Source: Opisthocomus hoazin
Taxonomy: Eukaryota > Chordata > Aves > Opisthocomiformes > Opisthocomidae
Assembly: GCF_030867145.1 (NCBI RefSeq)
Contig: NC_134422.1
Span: 11,294,531 to 11,358,530 of the forward strand
Length of the DNA: 64,000 nucleotides
Direction: 5' to 3'
Of this stretch, positions 1 to 12,200 are shown one piece after another; position 1 is the first letter of the stretch, and each line of letters starts with the position of its first letter. The notes beneath the pieces are model-generated. The model was not told the DNA's origin. It made no database searches and saw only the letters and a program-made list of their open reading frames with translations. Made by a program: the position numbers and the translations under genes.

Positions 1-315
1 GGAATAAGCTTATTCTCTAATGAGTTAAGAGTAGACTCTTTCTTATAAATTCGCTGACAGTCATGGGAATTTCAGAGCTCCCTCCTCTTGCTATCAGACC
101 ACCAGGTGAAGACTTTGGCTTTAGTGAGGAGAAAATAAAGTTTTATACAGATTAATAATACCCGTTAAAAAGACAAATAGTTTCATAAAGGGACCTGCTA
201 CTCACAGATGTTATAACTAGTAGGGAATTAAAATTATCTTAATCTGTAGTCATCTATGGGAGTATTTTCACAGTTTGGGGTTTTTCTTGTTGGTAGTTAA
301 CAACAAGTTTGTTAC

Positions 316-841
316 CTGATAGGCATCATAGTCATCTGGGCAAAGGACAAACTGCACATCTATCTTCTTCTCAGGGTGTGCCCCGGCAAAATTTAAAACC
401 TCTTCAATCATGATCTCTGCCACTACATCCACAGGCAGCATTAACGACCACATCCCATCTGCTGGAAAAGAAACTGAGGGATATTGCCTGTCCTGAAGGT
501 AACACAGGCATCTTGTCACTGCAGCTTTTAATTCCTGCAGGAAAAACAAGTGGTTTAGTCCTCTCGTCACTCCACATGAAAATCAATTAAAATCCAATGT
601 AGCTGATCATCACCTCGCACAGTAACACCCTGTGGTAGTATTGAGGCCATACAACGTGCAGTACAAGCTCACAGGGCAGATTATGTCCTTTTGTCACTAA
701 GAGCTCCTTATAAGACGAAGAATATCTAAGATGAGACTGAAATTCCTCCTGAAGAGCTGAAGCTGCTTTTTGCCACAGTCTTTTGGAAACTGGAGAGTGA
801 GGCTCGCCGTTCACAGACACAGAATTAACAATAGCTGTAGT
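316..841 (-). other. PARP9: PARP9 exons encoding macrodomain 2
   Basis: Two phase-0 exons (841-614, 76 codons; 534-316, 73 codons) are joined across a 79-bp intron. The first begins [12 protein letters not shown], keeping an Asn at the usual ligand position, and runs to [10 protein letters not shown]. The second starts ELKAAVTRC and ends DAYQ at a gtaac donor. Where related macrodomains have a GTG loop after SFPA, this copy reads [11 protein letters not shown], so the phosphate-binding loop is not recognisable. A reader role for this domain is therefore doubtful. Confidence 0.88.
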
Positions 842-3800
842 CTGGAAGAAAACAGTGCAAAGTGTCAGTATACTTCAAGTTTACTATTTGCAAGCTTTGC
901 TGCTACAGAGAGCACTCTTTCTAGGAACTACTCCTTTAGAAAAGCCTGACTGCAGCAGATCAGCTGGCTGAAAGGTTCTCTTACTACTGTTCAGGGTAGC
1001 GCTGGAATACGTCAAAGGATGCACCTTCTACTAGCGTACATCTTTTCCAGAAGCCAACAGTCTGCGTAAGACTTGTTCCAGTCATCAGAGGGCACTCAAC
1101 AGAATTACTGCCGCAGCTATAGAAGCGACCCGTGCGCGCCTCACCAAACGCAATTCTGCAGCCAGTTATCAACGAGCAGCAGAGAGCTGTGGCTACGTCC
1201 GTTATCCCAGCGCACGGAGGTGCTCCCCGTGCTAGGGGAGCAAGCACTCATCGCCAGACTAGCGGGGTCAGTGCACACAGGAGAACTGCAAAGCCATAGC
1301 TGCTTCCAAGTTCCCAGTGGAAACGGCACATTCCCATACTAGGTCTTCTGTATTTCAAATTAAATACGTAAAATGCAAATAACTTGTTTACGGAATGCTG
1401 ATAACAGCAGTAATTGTTCTAAGTTTAACTGCTGAAGACTATCTAAAGATACAAGACTCTGGAGTATATTTTCCTCACAGTCTTGAAGGCACGTGGTATC
1501 TTTCAGTGCTGTAGGATTGGTTAATAAAATTCCCCACAATGTCAACTTTGCAATCCTTTGCTCTCACGTTAAAAAAAATGAACTTCCTATTCAGTTAAGA
1601 TACTTCTTTAAAGTTACGATTTTTTTTACGATACAGTATTTGCTAAAAGCAAATGCCATTCCTGTGGTGTTGCTCCAAGTGTAAGAGCGCTGTTGGATTA
1701 CTACTGACTAAGATCATTTATTTTGCATCAGATTTTCTAGCTAAAAAGTTAAATCAATCCATTTAAACGACGCACTGTTTAAAGGTAAGGTGTATATCAT
1801 CTGTATAAGTAATTTTCAGCTGTTTCAGTGTTTGCTGAATAACTCCAGTAGTGACACCTATGAGAACATAAATTATAGGATAAAAGCAAGGCAAAAAATA
1901 AGAGTAGACTTCTAGGGAATGCATGATAAAATGTGAACTCCCATGATGTTATAATAAGAAGATAAACATTAACATAGGGATATATTATTATTAATCATCC
2001 AGTCTTCAGCTGCCTCCTATTATACCATAACAGCATGTATACAAAAAAAGAAATAAAAATGTTCTAATGTTTCATACCCATTTAGGAAACAAATCCAACC
2101 CCTTGCCACTAGAATCTATTTACCATTTGTAAATGCTCATCAGGCTGAGAAGATAACTATTTAGTGGACCGATACAATGTGTGTTCTGAACTCTTGGGCT
2201 CCAAACCCTGCAAAGACTTGGAGGCAACTCCATGTTTGACGTATTACGGGACAGACTTACGTTCTGCTCTTCAGTCAGTCCTTTTACGATGCGCAAGCGA
2301 ATGCCTTCATGTTTGATGAAATCCAAAGGCTGGCTTGGTGAAGCCGAAAGAGTTTCCTGAAGCGAACTGGCATCGCCCAGAAACTTTTCACAGGCCTTCT
2401 TCATTTCTGCAACTGTAGGCTCGCAAATGTTGACCAGGCGGATTTCCCTGAGACAGCCTGGTGGATTTGCGTCAACAAATTCCTTTATAGCCATTACAAT
2501 CACTTGAGCACACAAACCAAGGGGGAAGCCAAAAATACCTGAACTCACTGCTGGGATAGCCACAGACCTTATACCATTTTCTGGAGCACTAACGTACTTC
2601 AGAACATTCACAATAGCTTCCTGAAGTGCGCCACAACATCCTTCCTTTTCATAAACGGTCCACCTCGGACCAACCGCATGAATAATTTTCTTACAAGCAA
2701 GCTTCCCTCCACCTGTCACTGCTATTTTGCCAGCTCTGAGTTTTCCATGCATTTGAATATGATGATGGCTTTGCTCTTGTATTTCTCGCCCTCCAGCATT
2801 CACAAGGGCTAAAGCAAGGCCTCCTTCATGTTGTAGATACTCATTGGCTGCATTCACCAAGGCATCGGCCTTGTGTCTTGTGAGATCATCCTTACAAACA
2901 CAAATGTCAATTCCCTGCTTTAGCTTTTTCCTGTATACTTCAACAGTGCCTTCTGTACTTTTGAAAGTCAATGTACAAGCAAACTTTTTGTAAATGAGAT
3001 TACTTAGCAAGTCCTCTCTTTTCTTAAGAACTTCATAGGCATCTTTATTGATGGGGATCATCAAGCTGTCCTCGTCCATTACCATGCTTGGCCCTAGGAT
3101 ACAGAATAATATACAGTGAAATCCAAGGTACTACTATCAAAACATTGCTTTTTAGATAGAAGTGTGGTTTACAGGTCTCGATTTTATCCTACTGTCATCA
3201 CTTACCAATATTTCTGGCATAGTCTGATCTTCTCTCACCCCTTTTCACAGGCTTATAAAAGCCCAACTAAGCAAAGAAATCAAGGCCTCAAGTATTGTTC
3301 ATTATTCTGTTCAAATTAGCCTGCCCATCTTGTACCTCCTTCCCCCAAGACCTTATCCTCTTTCCTTCCAACACCTTATGAATCACAGCAGTGTGAACTT
3401 CAAGAAATTGAAAAGTTCAAGCATGCTCTGTCAGCTTAACATATTTGGATTCTGAGAAACAGTTGATATGATGCTGTCCACCATTTCCTGTAAGCCTGTG
3501 AATACTTTCAGTTTCATCTGACGGAGCCCTGGAACAGGCAGCCCAGGGAGGTTGTGGAGTCTCCTTCTCTGGAGATATTCAAGACCCGCCTGGACGTGGT
3601 CCTGTGCAGCCTGCTGTAGGTGACCCTGCTTTGGCAGGGGGGTTGGACTAGATGACCCACAGAGGTCCCTTCCAACCCCGAACATTCTGTGATTCTGTGA
3701 TCTTCTCAATCACCACCAGCCCCCTTCCTGTCACTGAACACAGGCAGACACAGCAGTGGCCCGCTGCTGCCGAGCGTCCTCAGAGAGACCACATGCTCTC

Positions 3801-6156
3801 CTCCGAAGCAGCCTGTCTTCACGATTGCCTTCTTGTGACCGGGCAGATGTCAAAGCCGGTGAGCTACGCCCTGAGCCCCCCAGACAGCCTGCTCAGAGTC
3901 CTCTCAGCAGACGGACTACCAGCATACAGCCTGTAGGTTCTTCCTTAAAAGTGGCTGACCGCTTCTCTTCCCTTATTCTTCCTCCATAGGCACTAAAATA
4001 TGACAACAACATCACTGAGCCTGTGGTGACTTGAGGTTTCGGTTTGCCTCACTGTTTACCCGGGGAGGAAGCTTGGTTAAGATGTGTCTCCTCCTGCTAC
4101 TTGTTCTTATCTCTCTCTCTTTCCTGCTGTTTATTCTCCCCACCATTAGGCTGACACAACCATTGTCAGGGACATACTCTTAAATGAATCAGTGCTATAA
4201 TCTGCATAAAAAAGCCCCAAAACCCACACCACAGAACTTAGTTTGATTTAGAACACCAACCCCAAAGACTGATGCAGCAGCACAACTGAATGGGCCGAGA
4301 AGAATAAATGGCGAGAAGCAGGAAACAGGAGCAGGCAAGTACGAGAAGAACGTCTTCGAAGCAGATGCTGTTACAGGGCTTTGCTCACTGGCTGCGGTGC
4401 CACTGTGATGCTGTGCTGCATTTGCTACCAAAACTCTAGCTGAGAAAGCAAATGGGAAAAGCCACACCATAACCAGAGCTTCAAAACGCTTACAAAGCAG
4501 AAAACACCACTTGTCCCCCTCTGAGCTGGTACTGTTGCGAGATCCAAGGGTGATCCAGCCAGATCCAAGGGTGAGCACCCCTGGCCCTTGCAGAGCCGCT
4601 GACCCGCAGCCCCACCGGCAGAGGAACAGCTGCCAACACACTCATTGAACCGTGCCACGGAGCTCTTACGCCGAGCTCTGTCTCTGATTCCGTGGATCTT
4701 CTCTGGCCTGCGCTGAAAGCCCGCAGGCAAGTTCTGTCTTTGTGAGGAACTCAGGAATTCAGGAGGGCTTCTTAAACCACTTTTTTTAGGGAACAAAAAA
4801 ATAATGGTAAAGAGTGCAGCAGCCCTCTCCCGGCAGATGTCAGCAGCACTATAGGCAGTGGTTGGGTTAATTAATTTTATGAGTTTAATCCAATTTCCCT
4901 CCGGGGTATGCTACCTGCTTGTATATTGGATGAAAATGCATTAAAACTTACTTTATTTGTTGTACTTTATTTAACTGCCTAGAAATTTTAGATTCCTCGT
5001 TTTCAGTAAGGGTATGTATATCGATACGTTCACTGAGAAGGCTTGAATTAACTGGCTGTCTTGAAACTGTTTAATGGAACCAGTACACTGGTTTGCTAAA
5101 TTGCTTTAGGAAGAGGCCACGGTTCAGAAAAATTATGCTTCCGTTGAGAAAAAAACAACTTCCCATTCACTTTATAATTAGATCATTCAATAACACTGAA
5201 ACTTATCATGGTTTTTTAAAAAGTCCACAATGGCAGTTTGAAAATTACTCTGACAAAAGCTTGCTAGCATGTGAACTGGAATGGAGTCCTACTTGGGCAT
5301 CAGAACCTGCGGTGACCTTAGAGCAGCCTTCCAGTACCTGAAGGGGCCTACAGGCACGGTGGAGAGGGGCTTTTCACAAGGGTGTGTAGTGATAGGACAA
5401 GGGGGAACGGCTTTAAGCTAAAAGAGAGCAGATTTGGATTAGATATCAGGAAGAAATTCTTCACCATGAGGGTGGTGAAACACTGGCACGGGTTGCCCAG
5501 AGAAGCTGTGGCTGCCCCCTCCCTGGCAGTGTTCAAGGCCAGGTTGGATGGAGCTCTGAGCAACCTGGTCTGGTGGAAGGTGTCCCTGCTAACGGCAGGG
5601 GGGTTGGAACCAGATGATCTTTAAGGTCCCGTCCAACCCAAACCATTCTGTGATTCTATGAAGAAGAGCCCAACGTTCTGCACTCACAAAGTAAACGTGC
5701 TGCCTCATGACAACACTTCCGAGCTCCTACTTCTAAAAGAGAAACGCAAGCAAATCCTGTCGAGGTAATGAATAACAATACCGATTCGTGACCGTGCTCA
5801 CGGATACATTTCAGGCCGCTTTTGGCTGCCCCGCGCTGTTCCCCAGTTCGACGGCTGCAGCCGGAACACCGCAACGCGCCGCGCAGGGGGCCCGAGCTTA
5901 CCTGCACCGCGCCTCCCCCTCCAGCTCTCCGGGCTGTAACTCTGCGGCGGACACACACACACACGAGGGAGAAGACACGTTACCGCGGCCCGCAGACACC
6001 CCCACCGCTCCCCGCAGCCGCAGCGCCGGTGCGGGCCCAGCCGCGGGCGCCGAGCCGCCGGGAGGTCTCGCCTCGGCCTCGGCCCCCGCCCCGCCGGCCC
6101 CGCAGCGCCCGACCCCGCCGCCCCCCGCCCCGCCCCGGTACCTGGAGGATCCCCAT
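316..6156 (-). CDS. PARP9: PARP9 (BAL1), N-terminal part; C-terminal exons lie off the left edge
   Basis: PARP9 is an interferon-induced ADP-ribose-binding partner of DTX3L, acting in nucleus and cytoplasm. I read five coding exons on the minus strand: 6156-6142, 5941-5902, 3093-2261, 841-614 and 534-316. Phases join without a break, giving 445 codons in the window. The start ATG at 6156 opens a 5-codon exon (MGILQ). A 40-nt exon follows and ends in phase 1, exactly what the 3093 exon needs. If that upstream pair is not used, ATG at 3085 (MVMDED) is the fallback start. Macrodomain 1 spans about residues 75-265 and macrodomain 2 about 290-445. The KH-like region and the inactive PARP-like C-terminus seen in the human protein would be to the left of the window. 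The gene is head to head with DTX3L, as in mammals. Family identity is firm; the short N-terminal exons are inferred from splice sites and phase. Confidence 0.9.
842..2260 (-). other. PARP9 intron
   Basis: This 1.4-kb intron lies between the macrodomain 1 exon and the first macrodomain 2 exon. Short open frames on both strands show no family resemblance. I see no repeat or RNA gene in it. Confidence 0.7.
2261..3093 (-). other. PARP9: PARP9 exon encoding macrodomain 1
   Basis: This 833-nt exon has an acceptor just after 3094 (tatcctag) and a donor gtaagt at 2260-2255. It encodes an intact-looking macrodomain: [10 protein letters not shown] with the ligand-contacting Asn, then [28 protein letters not shown], and [13 protein letters not shown], the phosphate-binding loop. 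All classical ADP-ribose-binding elements are present. The human equivalent binds ADP-ribose and recent reports give it hydrolase activity; activity here is inferred by homology. An open frame continues past the donor to 2120, but that tail matches nothing in the family and is read as intron. Confidence 0.92.
3520..3704 (+). mobile_element. CR1 LINE 3'-end fragment
   Basis: The segment runs from CCTGGAACAGGCAGCCCAGG through GGTTGGACTAGATGACC to a tail of two ATTCTGTG-type repeats near 3690-3702. This is the conserved end of the CR1 3' region. It is truncated at its 5' end and inserted in a PARP9 intron, antisense to that gene. Confidence 0.9.
5305..5661 (+). mobile_element. CR1 LINE 3'-end fragment
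   Basis: It starts near GGTGACCTTAGAGCAGCC, passes through the [11 protein letters not shown]-like and [10 protein letters not shown] coding remnants, then GGTTGGAACCAGATGATC, and ends ATTCTGTGATTCTATG near 5660. It is a 5'-truncated copy about 240 bp from the PARP9 40-nt exon. Confidence 0.9.
5950..5964. repeat. Short (AC)n run
   Basis: About seven AC units sit directly upstream (minus strand) of the acceptor of the 40-nt PARP9 exon. On the transcript they form a GU-rich stretch in place of a normal polypyrimidine tract. Confidence 0.85.
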
Positions 6157-6279
6157 GAACGGGCGCGGCGCGGCGCCGCCGTCTGCCCCTCAGCGCCGGG
6201 AGCGGGGGGCGGGGCGGGGAACCGCGGCGCCGAGCGGCGGAGCGGGAAACGAAAGCGAAAGCGGGGGGCGGCGGCGGGC
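6157..6279. promoter_or_regulatory. Divergent PARP9/DTX3L promoter with ISRE
   Basis: Only 123 bp separate the proposed PARP9 start (6156, minus) from the first DTX3L ATG (6280, plus). The segment is very GC rich and no TATA box is evident. An interferon-stimulated response element, GAAACGAAAGCGAAA, lies at 6246-6260. It has three GAAA units spaced as IRF9/ISGF3-type sites are. Mammalian PARP9 and DTX3L are known to share an interferon-responsive bidirectional promoter, and the layout here fits that. Transcription start sites are not visible from sequence; the coding exons of both genes may lie almost on top of their start sites. Confidence 0.85.
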
Positions 6280-9200
6280 ATGATGGCGGCGGGGCAGCTG
6301 CTGGTGCGGCTCAGCCCGGCGCCGGACGCCGGCGAGAAGGCGATGCTGAAGCTGCAGAGCTACTTCCAGTCGGGGAAGCGCTCGGGGGGCGGCGAGTGCG
6401 AGGTGCGGGCGGGCCCCCGGCCCGGCACCTACTGGGTGCGCTTCCAGCGGGAGCGAGGTACGGGCGCGGGGGGAGAGGGGCCGGGGCCGGCGGGGGCGCG
6501 AAATGGCCGCCGCGGGGCCATCTTGCGGTGTGCGGGCGGGGGCAGCCCTCAGGTTTCCAGGTGGCTTTGTGAGTCTGTCCCCACGTTGCTGCAGACAGGA
6601 GGAGCGTGGAGTCCCGCACGGATCACGCCTTGGAGATCGGCGACCGGTGCCTGAAGATCGTCATCGAGGCGGGGGGAGAAGGGGGCCCGGGCGAGGGCCG
6701 CGGCCCCGAGCAGGGCTCCCCCGGCCGCTCCCTCCCGCCCGGCTCTTCCCCGCCGCAGCGGGCAGCCGAGGGACGCGGGGACGCGGCGAGAGAAGCCATG
6801 ACCAGGAAGGTAGGTGAGGAGGAGCGGTGACGAGCGGTGCCGCGGGCTGCCCCGAGCCCTCTGCGTTGCCTTGTGTCGCACTTCAGTGTTTCACACCGAG
6901 CGAATGTCGGTGACGTGACCTTAATGTATATAATGTCTGAAGGGCGGGTGTCAGGAGGATGGGGCCAGGCTCTTTTCAGTGGTGCCCAGCGACAGGACAA
7001 CGGGCAATGGGCACAAACTGAAGCATAGGAAGTTCCATCTGAACATGAGGAAGAACTTCTTGACTCTGAGGGTGACGGAGCCCTGGCACAGGCTGCCCAG
7101 GGAGGTTGTGGAGTCTCCTTCTCTGGAGATACTCAAACTCTGCCTGGATGAGGTATTGTGCAGCCTGCTGTAGGTGACCCTGCTTCGGCAGGTGGGTTGG
7201 ACCAGATGATCCCCAGAGGTCCCTTCCAACCCCGAACATTCTGTGATTCTGTGATCTTGGCTGATAAAGCGCGGGCAGGGAGGGAGATTGGCGTGGCCAT
7301 CCACGTGTGGTGACCAGCGGCGTGCTCTCCAAGTGGCCTTGGCAGCTGCAGGCAGCTTTTGGCACTCCACGGAGCAGCACCCTGGCAGGTCCTGGGGGAC
7401 GGTGTGCGCCAAGGACTGCTTCCAAAAGGTGGAAGAGTTGTGTCAGACTGGGACGCCTTACTGCTGCGCGGACCTCCGACCCCGCTTCAGCAGGTTTTGC
7501 ACCCTCAGGCAGCCCTGGTTACTTCCATCCCGTACCTCGGCGTGAAAAAAATCTGCTCTGATGGGACGTAGCGCAGCAAACACGATTTCAGATGCTTGGA
7601 ACTAGAAGTTACGCGGAAGGGATCAGCTGTGCGTTAGGGACGCGGGGTCGGGCTGGGCTGCGTGTTGGATGACATGGGTGGGTCTCCACCGAGACACCGG
7701 TGTCTGGCCCAGAGGGTGGACCCTGGTTTGCGTGGTGGCACAGATGTAGCTTTGGGGTGTAGCGCGTGCCAGCGCCGTGGTTCTCTGACACCCATAGCAG
7801 AATGCTGCAGATCTCCCCGTCCTTCTGTCTGTGCAAAGTAGAGATAGGAACATGTTGTTTATTATTTTTTAGAATCCTGTTTTCTGCCTTAACCCAGAGC
7901 TACTAAAGCATGACTTTGGGGAATGTTTTTAAAGAAAGAGAGTGAGAGAAAACTAGAAAGTCTAATATAATTAAAGAACAATGTGTTGTAACTTATACGT
8001 GCTGTTAAAACATGTTGTGTCTCTGTCACCTGATGTGAAGGGGACAGACAGGTTCTTCTGGGGAACCTTGGCAGAATGATGATGGCACATCATTTTCACG
8101 GGGTTTTGTGATAAGCATAGCATGGAATTAATGATCAGAACAACACCAGATTTCTACAAGCACAATCAGCGTAGTACAGTTTTACAAGTGGCGTAGCACT
8201 GAATTTTATAGCACAGCTCAGCGTATGGTTTCTAATTACCTGCACCTTCTGCAGTGCCTGTCAAATCTTAATACTTGGCTTGCCGCATCGATGTGACAAC
8301 GATAATCTAGACTCGAAAACCACGTGAAAGAATATGAGTCTTTCAGTCAGTCTCGGAGGAAGTGTCCCCGGCCGCTGCGGCATCACGAGTCTCACTGTCC
8401 GGCAGCGGTCGTGGTCCAGGTTCCCACGGAGGACTCGTGACTGCTCAGTTTTGTAGACAGTGCTCTGCCCGTGCCCTGCTCTGCGGTGGGGTCGTCACCG
8501 CCTGGTTGGCAGGGTGCCTGGGACCTGCAGGGCCCGTGAGGAGGGGAGTAGTCGGCCTGGAGCCCCGGAACCTTGAGAGCGACAGGGAGGGGGAAGAAGA
8601 AATCAGTTTGCTTTGTCTGCGTGGGGCATGGGACCTTCAGGGCCTGATAATGAGGGGAGAAGGGGCGAATACGTGACCGGTGACCAGCACAGTCAGGAGA
8701 ATGGCGTTATAAAATGGCGACAGTTACGCTAACCACATTACCAGAGGTCAGGAGCAGGGAGTACTGGTCCCAGTCTCCAAACTAAGTAGCAAAGGTATTG
8801 TTTTTGTTCCTGCAGTGCTGATGCCGTTAACAAATTTAATTTTTGCTGCTGACTAAGAAGCAGATGGCTTTACTTACATGTATGTAATGTCAGTGTACAT
8901 GACACAAAAGAAACACTGCATACAAATGTGTCTGTAGCAATCTGGCCCTACTGAGACATACAGAGCTTTTGCTTACTCAAAATACAGAAGCAGCAAGCAG
9001 AGAGTCTTAAAAAAAACAAATACTGATATCTTCCTTGTCTTCTCTTTAGATATTTCTTACAGTATCTGCAACGTTGAATACTGCTATGTTCACTGAACAG
9101 CAAAGGGAGAAAATTACCGTTATATGTCCAAATTTGAAAAGGGAAGGAAATCCAGGTATTGATGGCTCTGAGAAATTGACGGGAGATTTTACGGATATTG

Positions 9201-12200
9201 AAAAAGCTTATCACTACTTTAAGGAGATCCTTGCAGGCAATGACACAAACCATGATTTTTCACATTCTGGAAGTAAGAAGGGTTTGGAAGATGAAAATGG
9301 TCTGAATACAGAAGAAATGAATGAGCTTACAGTTTTGTCGGCTCTGTATGAATATTACAGTCATACCTGCAGAGAACACTTCAGAGTACTGTGGGAACAT
9401 TTTGGAGTGCGTGTAAAAAGTAAAGATCATTACAACGGAACCACATCAGTATACTTCACTTCTGATAAAAGTCCTGCATCAATACAAAGAGCTAAAGATT
9501 TTTTTATCACAACTTTTCAGAAAAGCGTAGGAGATCTGAAACAGGAAAAAATTCCCGTAACAAACAGTTACACGTTAAATGAGACAATAACGAAATTAAA
9601 TGCTAGGTTTAGTAATCTTCTTGCCAAAGAGGAAGGGAATCAGTTGCTGCTCCGTGGTCCAGCGAGTGAGATTTTAGCTGCCAAAAAACTTCTAGCAGAG
9701 GAAGGTGAGAACAGCCAAGCTGAAAAGAAAATGAAAATATCATCCGAACTGTACAAATACAGGAATGGAATTGAAGTTGATGCTTCTCTGTATAAATTGT
9801 TGGAAACAGTATTAAGCAAAGAAACTGAAGACATTAAAGACAATTTTGACACAGTAATAGAAAAGACAGACAGTTCATACGGCCAGAAGGTTCTCATAGT
9901 ATTTAGGCCTAGGATGAAAACTTCTGATATGTCTTCACATGCTACTGAAAGTTTCATCAATGCGTTTCAGAATGCCTCTGCAATGTTAAGAGAAAAAGTC
10001 ATCAGCTCGAAACTTTCGGAAGATCAGAAGAAACGATTAAACGTGTTGCTTAATGGAAAACAATTGGAAGATCTGCATGTAAAACTTAAGAGGAAGGAAG
10101 ACAGATTCATCTTAAGAGGTTTACCAGACCATCTTAATGCTGCTGAAAAGCACATTATGAACCTTCTTAGCATTGAAGACTCAACGCCAACTAAAAATAG
10201 GACACCGCTGTCCTCTGATCGCAGCTATCAAGAAGCTACAGGAGCCTCTGAGAAGAAACAGGGTAGCAACCAAAAGAATAAACTTTCATCTGAAGGACAG
10301 CCTAAGGCAAAGACAGAAGAAAAAGACAAAGATGTGTGTCCGATTTGCATGGAGACAATTAGTGATAAAGAAATACTGGTAAAGTGCAATCATGCGTTTT
10401 GCAGAAGTTGCATCGCCCAGGCCATGACTTACAAGCAAAGTTGTCCGGTTTGTAACACCGTCTATGGACTCGTGAAAGGAGACCAGCCCGAGGGAACAAT
10501 GTCAACTAGAGTGATGTCTACATCTCTCCCAGGTTATGCCGGCTGTGGTACTATTGAGATTACATATAGTATGTACAGTGGTATTCAAACTGTAAGTATA
10601 TTTAAAGATTCATAAAAGATGCTTTTCCCACCACAAAACCAGTACTGAATATAAAATTTAACTATTTTTCCATCATTTTAATGCACGTCTAGGAGAGAGA
10701 TTTCTTTGTTCTGTACACATCTGCAAGTATTTAATTCAGTCTTTTTGGGTGCGATTAAGTAGTGTAGTAGCAATTAAATAGTCAAATGGTAGCCCTCCAT
10801 TTTATATGCACCAGGACGGAGCTACCTGTCTTTAATGTGTACATTGGGAATAACTGAACCGAAATCTCTGGAGTGATATCATGTGCACAAAATTTTGCGA
10901 GTATAATGAGGATTCTCTGAGGCATTCTCTTAGCTGACAACACCAATGGGCAAGAATGAGTAGCAGGCTGGCTTGTAAGCTTTCCAGGTGAGAAATCAGC
11001 TTACGTGACGTGCTTAGAGTCATGACTAGGACTGAAAATGGGATAAATGAAAAAGTCAGGGGTGGGGCGATGTACATTTGGGAGAGCAAAGAGGGAAACA
11101 CAAATTTAAAAATAACAATGGATGCATGAGTGATGACAAGAAAATGTGAATGAAACTTATGTGAAATAAATTATCTAATGAGAAAAAAAACTCCTCAAAA
11201 TCGGTCGCCAGTTACGCTATATCCTTCTGAATCAGAGACAGGATAAAAAAGTATTGAGAAAGCAGGGATGTGCGATTTTCACACTTTGAAAGCATTTATG
11301 CTATCCAATGTGTTTTGTTTTTCTACAAAACAGAGCAACCATCCAAACCCAGGGAAACCTTACTCCGCAACTACTCGATTAGCTTATTTACCCGACAATA
11401 AGGAAGGGCGAGAAGTTCTGCAGCTCCTCAGACGAGCCTTTAACCAAAAACTGATTTTCACAGTGGGGCACTCACGTACTACTGGTGTACAAAATGTTAT
11501 CACATGGAATGATATTCACCACAAAACTTCCATGACTGGAGGACTTACCAAGTAAGTAGTCTTCTGTTTATGTAATTATATTGCTACTCAGGTGCGGCAG
11601 GAAGGATACCCTGAATATTTTCCACATTAGAGCTTTCAGATTTTGTCAGTAACAAAGTGATGGTGGAACGCTCTGCGGATCCAGACTTGAATCACCTTCA
11701 CCAGTTTGGACAGCTGGAACAAGGACGAGCTTAGTCTTCTGTTGCCCCTCAGGCCTCTCCTTCACTAGTGAGTGGTGTAAAGTACCTACTCAGTTAGTAA
11801 CTACTGTGATGAGAAACTGCTGCTGGTGTAGGACAGGACAGCAAGCTCTTGATGGCAGCAAAGGCTGGACTCCTGATCTCAGCCTCTTCTGTTACCTGCT
11901 GGTTTGCACCAGGAGGTGCTGATCCGTTCTGATCCCAGTAAAGACAGCGCTCAGACTCTGTAAAATATTATTTGAAATTCTATGTATGAGAGCTAACAGC
12001 AAGAAGAAAGAGACTGTAGTATAGATATGGTTATGTGCTTTTAGATGCGAAGAGCCCCGAGCTGTGCAGCGTTTGGTGGGCCTCTGGTCAGAGCACAGGA
12101 CGCCACGCTGACCCTGTCCATAGAAGGGGTTACCCCGTTTCGGTTGTTTGAGCTATTACAGGATTTTCTTAGTAGAAGACAACTCTGCTCAGCATTTCTT

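Larger units (their letters stand above)
3094..5901 (-). other. PARP9 first large intron, with two CR1 fragments
   Basis: This 2.8-kb intron separates the 40-nt N-terminal exon from the macrodomain 1 exon. It carries CR1 fragments at about 3520-3704 and 5305-5661, listed separately. No further coding exon with the required phase was recognised. The remainder shows nothing I can name. Confidence 0.7.

Noticed and set aside
984-1342. Open frames on both strands inside a PARP9 intron
   Set aside because: No family resemblance, no splice support, each is a shadow of the other.
2120-2260. Extension of the PARP9 macrodomain 1 frame to 2120
   Set aside because: A consensus donor at 2260 joins in phase to the macrodomain 2 exon at 841; the extension matches nothing in PARP9.
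5788-6654. 288-codon frame including DTX3L exon 1 and running into intron 1
   Set aside because: Only the part from 6280 to 6457 matches DTX3L; the rest covers the promoter, the opposite-strand PARP9 exons and intron 1 after a good donor.
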